Origin: Pseudomonadota bacterium
Lineage (GTDB): Bacteria > Pseudomonadota > Gammaproteobacteria > Burkholderiales > Thiobacteraceae
DNA length: 64,000 nt
Direction: 5' to 3'
Assembly: GCA_021812385.1 (NCBI GenBank)
Contig: JAKANO010000002.1
Coordinates: 124,001-188,000, forward strand
Shown here one piece after another: positions 62,611 through 64,000 of this stretch; the first letter of the stretch is position 1; each line of letters starts with the position of its first letter. The position numbers were made by a program, and so were the translations under genes. The notes under the pieces are model-generated. The model worked only from the letters and a program-made list of their open reading frames with translations. It did not search any database and was not told the origin of the DNA.

Positions 62611-63651
62611 ATGACAGCGGTCGCTACCGTAGCACAGCTCGACCAATTTGACGAAATTATCGACGTGCGCACGCCGCCGGAATTCCGCGAAGATCACATT
62701 CCAGGCGCGGTCAATTTCCCCGTACTCACCGAGCAAGAACGGGAGCGCGTCGGCACCATCTACAAGCAAGTCTCCAGCTTCGAAGCGAAAAAGATCGGCT
62801 CGGTGCTGATCGCACGCAACATCGCGCGCCATATCGAAGACTATTTTTCCGCCAAGCCGAAAAACTGGCGACCCTTGATCTATTGCTGGCGCGGCGGCAA
62901 GCGCAGCGGCGCCATGGCGCATATATTGAGCGAAATCGGCTGGAAGGTGGCGCGCCTGGAAGGCGGCTACAAAGCCTATCGGCGGCGCGTGATCGACGAT
63001 CTCGCCAGCCTGCCGCAGTCGTTTCGGTTCGAAGTGGTGTGCGGGCCGACCGGCTCGGGTAAAAGCCGCTTCCTGCAAGCACTGGCTGCGGCCGGTGGCC
63101 AGGTATTGGACTTGGAACAACTCGCCGCGCATCGCGGCTCGGTGTTGGGCAACCTGCCCGATGCGCCGCAACCGGCGCAAAAAATGTTCGATAGCCAAAT
63201 CTGGAATCAGCTACGGCATTTCGATCCGGCCAAGCCGGTGTACGTGGAAGCCGAGAGCAAAAAAGTCGGCCAACTGCGCGTGCCCGATGCGTTGATCGAG
63301 CGCATGTGGCAACACGGCCACTGCGTGCTGGTGGAGGTGGCGAGCGCACAGCGCGTGCAATTGCTGAAAGAAGAATACGCCCACTTCATCGCCGACCCGC
63401 ACAGCTTGCTGGAAAAAGTCGCCTGCCTCAAGGAGCTGCACAGCAAGGAACGCTTGGCGCACTGGAACACGCTCGCTCAAGCCGGAAAATGGGATGAATT
63501 CGTGCTCGACATGCTGGTCAGCCATTACGACCCGGCCTATCAGCGCTCCACCCTCAAACACTATCCGCAACTCGATCAAGCGACGGTGCTACATCCCGGC
63601 GACATCTCCCCCAGCGGCTTTGCCGATTTGGCGCGACAGTTTTTGTCCTGA
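62611..63651 (+). CDS. selU: tRNA 2-selenouridine synthase
   Basis: A 346-residue enzyme (also called MnmH or YbbB) that replaces sulfur with selenium at the wobble uridine of Lys, Glu and Gln tRNAs, using selenophosphate. An N-terminal rhodanese domain (about 5-130) has the catalytic C92 in YCWRGGKRSG. A P-loop domain follows with GPTGSGKS at 145-152 and QLRVPDALIERMW. Length is normal. It is divergent from selD, its selenophosphate source. Confidence 0.96.
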   Translation: MTAVATVAQLDQFDEIIDVRTPPEFREDHIPGAVNFPVLTEQERERVGTIYKQVSSFEAKKIGSVLIARNIARHIEDYFSAKPKNWRPLIYCWRGGKRSGAMAHILSEIGWKVARLEGGYKAYRRRVIDDLASLPQSFRFEVVCGPTGSGKSRFLQALAAAGGQVLDLEQLAAHRGSVLGNLPDAPQPAQKMFDSQIWNQLRHFDPAKPVYVEAESKKVGQLRVPDALIERMWQHGHCVLVEVASAQRVQLLKEEYAHFIADPHSLLEKVACLKELHSKERLAHWNTLAQAGKWDEFVLDMLVSHYDPAYQRSTLKHYPQLDQATVLHPGDISPSGFADLARQFLS

Positions 63652-63656
63652 GCAGC

Positions 63657-64000
63657 ATGCAATTCATCCAGCGCTTTGCCCCTGCCCTGTTCGTTTTTCT
63701 GTGGAGCACCGGCTTTATTGGTTCGAAATACGGCCTCGCATACGCCGAGCCTTACACCTTGCTGTTCATGCGCATGGCGCTGACGCTGGGGGTGCTCGGG
63801 GTTTTGTTGCGCCGTTTCCGGCCGGTGATGCCGCAAAACTGGACGCAGCGCGGCCACCTCATGCTGAGCGGCTTGTTGCTGCATGGCCTTTATCTCGGCG
63901 GCGTATTCAGCGCGATCAAGGGCGGCATGTCGACCGGATTGACCGCCTTGCTCGTCGGTTTGCAACCCGTGTTGATCGCGCTGTTAGCGCCCTGGTGGCT
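63657..64000 (+). CDS. DMT-superfamily (EamA) transporter, N-terminal part (partial)
   Basis: The first 114 residues of an inner-membrane protein, cut by the window edge. Three or four membrane helices are visible: APALFVFLWSTGFIGSKYGL, LLFMRMALTLGVLGVLL, HLMLSGLLLHGLYLGG and LTALLVGLQPVLIALLAPWW. The GFIGSKYGL and MRMALTL motifs match EamA drug/metabolite transporters. The substrate cannot be told. The start lies 5 bases after the selU stop, so the two genes may be cotranscribed. Confidence 0.88.
   Translation, partial: MQFIQRFAPALFVFLWSTGFIGSKYGLAYAEPYTLLFMRMALTLGVLGVLLRRFRPVMPQNWTQRGHLMLSGLLLHGLYLGGVFSAIKGGMSTGLTALLVGLQPVLIALLAPWW

Noticed and set aside
1-64000. tRNA or rRNA genes, CRISPR array, prophage or IS transposase
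   Set aside because: All gaps were read for cloverleaf ends, regular direct repeats with spacers, and transposase or phage motifs; none was found. The repeats seen are inverted intergenic elements without a coding core.

Overview
The window reads as chromosomal DNA of a Gram-negative betaproteobacterium, of the Nitrosomonadales/Rhodocyclales kind. It is about 58-60 % G+C, has mostly ATG starts with GGAG-type ribosome sites and short operons, and carries outer-membrane genes (mlaA, TolC- and OprB-type proteins, pqiABC). The species cannot be named from the sequence. No rRNA, tRNA, CRISPR array, phage or transposase gene was seen. Coding is dense (about 60 genes). Both ends are cut: the 5' end lies in nnrD and the 3' end in a DMT-family transporter gene.

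Layout. 0-9 kb: end of nnrD, a cysteine synthase fused to a glutaredoxin, a group I truncated haemoglobin, a small HMA-like protein, a SAM methyltransferase divergent from a large HTH-ATPase-TPR regulator, then a TSUP transporter and the fluoride channel crcB. 9-16 kb: a copper/silver module on the minus strand (Cys/His-rich secreted protein, CusC, CusB with a fused CusF domain, CusA, CopK). 16-21 kb: two envelope proteins, then the molybdenum cofactor block mobB-moeA-moaD-moaE-modE-like on minus with moaA divergent. 21-26 kb: a GGDEF/EAL sensor, an orphan mercury-type MerR, mlaA and rhlE. 26-37 kb: housekeeping genes (thioredoxin, aminotransferase, rmuC, dbpA, ygjP, djlA, ykgJ, VF530, an RsuA-like protein, a RIO kinase, a porin). 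37-45 kb: a chemotaxis receptor, glycine-zipper protein, group II truncated haemoglobin, purT, and a split pqiA-pqiA-pqiB-pqiC lipid-transport operon.

45.2-46.9 kb differs from its surroundings. It is lower in G+C and holds two small lipoprotein genes. Each gene is followed at once by an imperfect palindrome that looks like an integron attC site, with a third one upstream. No integrase lies in the window, so this looks like a small orphan cassette array (CALIN). 47-64 kb: ybbP-ybbA divergent from tesA, an alpha-2-macroglobulin/PBP1C pair, an OmpR-type two-component system, a small unknown Arg/Glu-rich protein with a palindromic promoter, the selD and selU selenium genes, and the truncated transporter gene.

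Two families of long inverted repeats are scattered between genes. One has arms with three ACAGAG cores (three copies). The other has arms with three GCCAAG cores (two copies and a decayed arm). Both share the same design. Other items to check are the perfect ribosome site in front of a start-stop pair between cusA and copK, nested palindromes upstream of mlaA, the loss of the catalytic Asp in the RsuA-like protein, and the 2-base overlap of the ybbA and tesA start codons.
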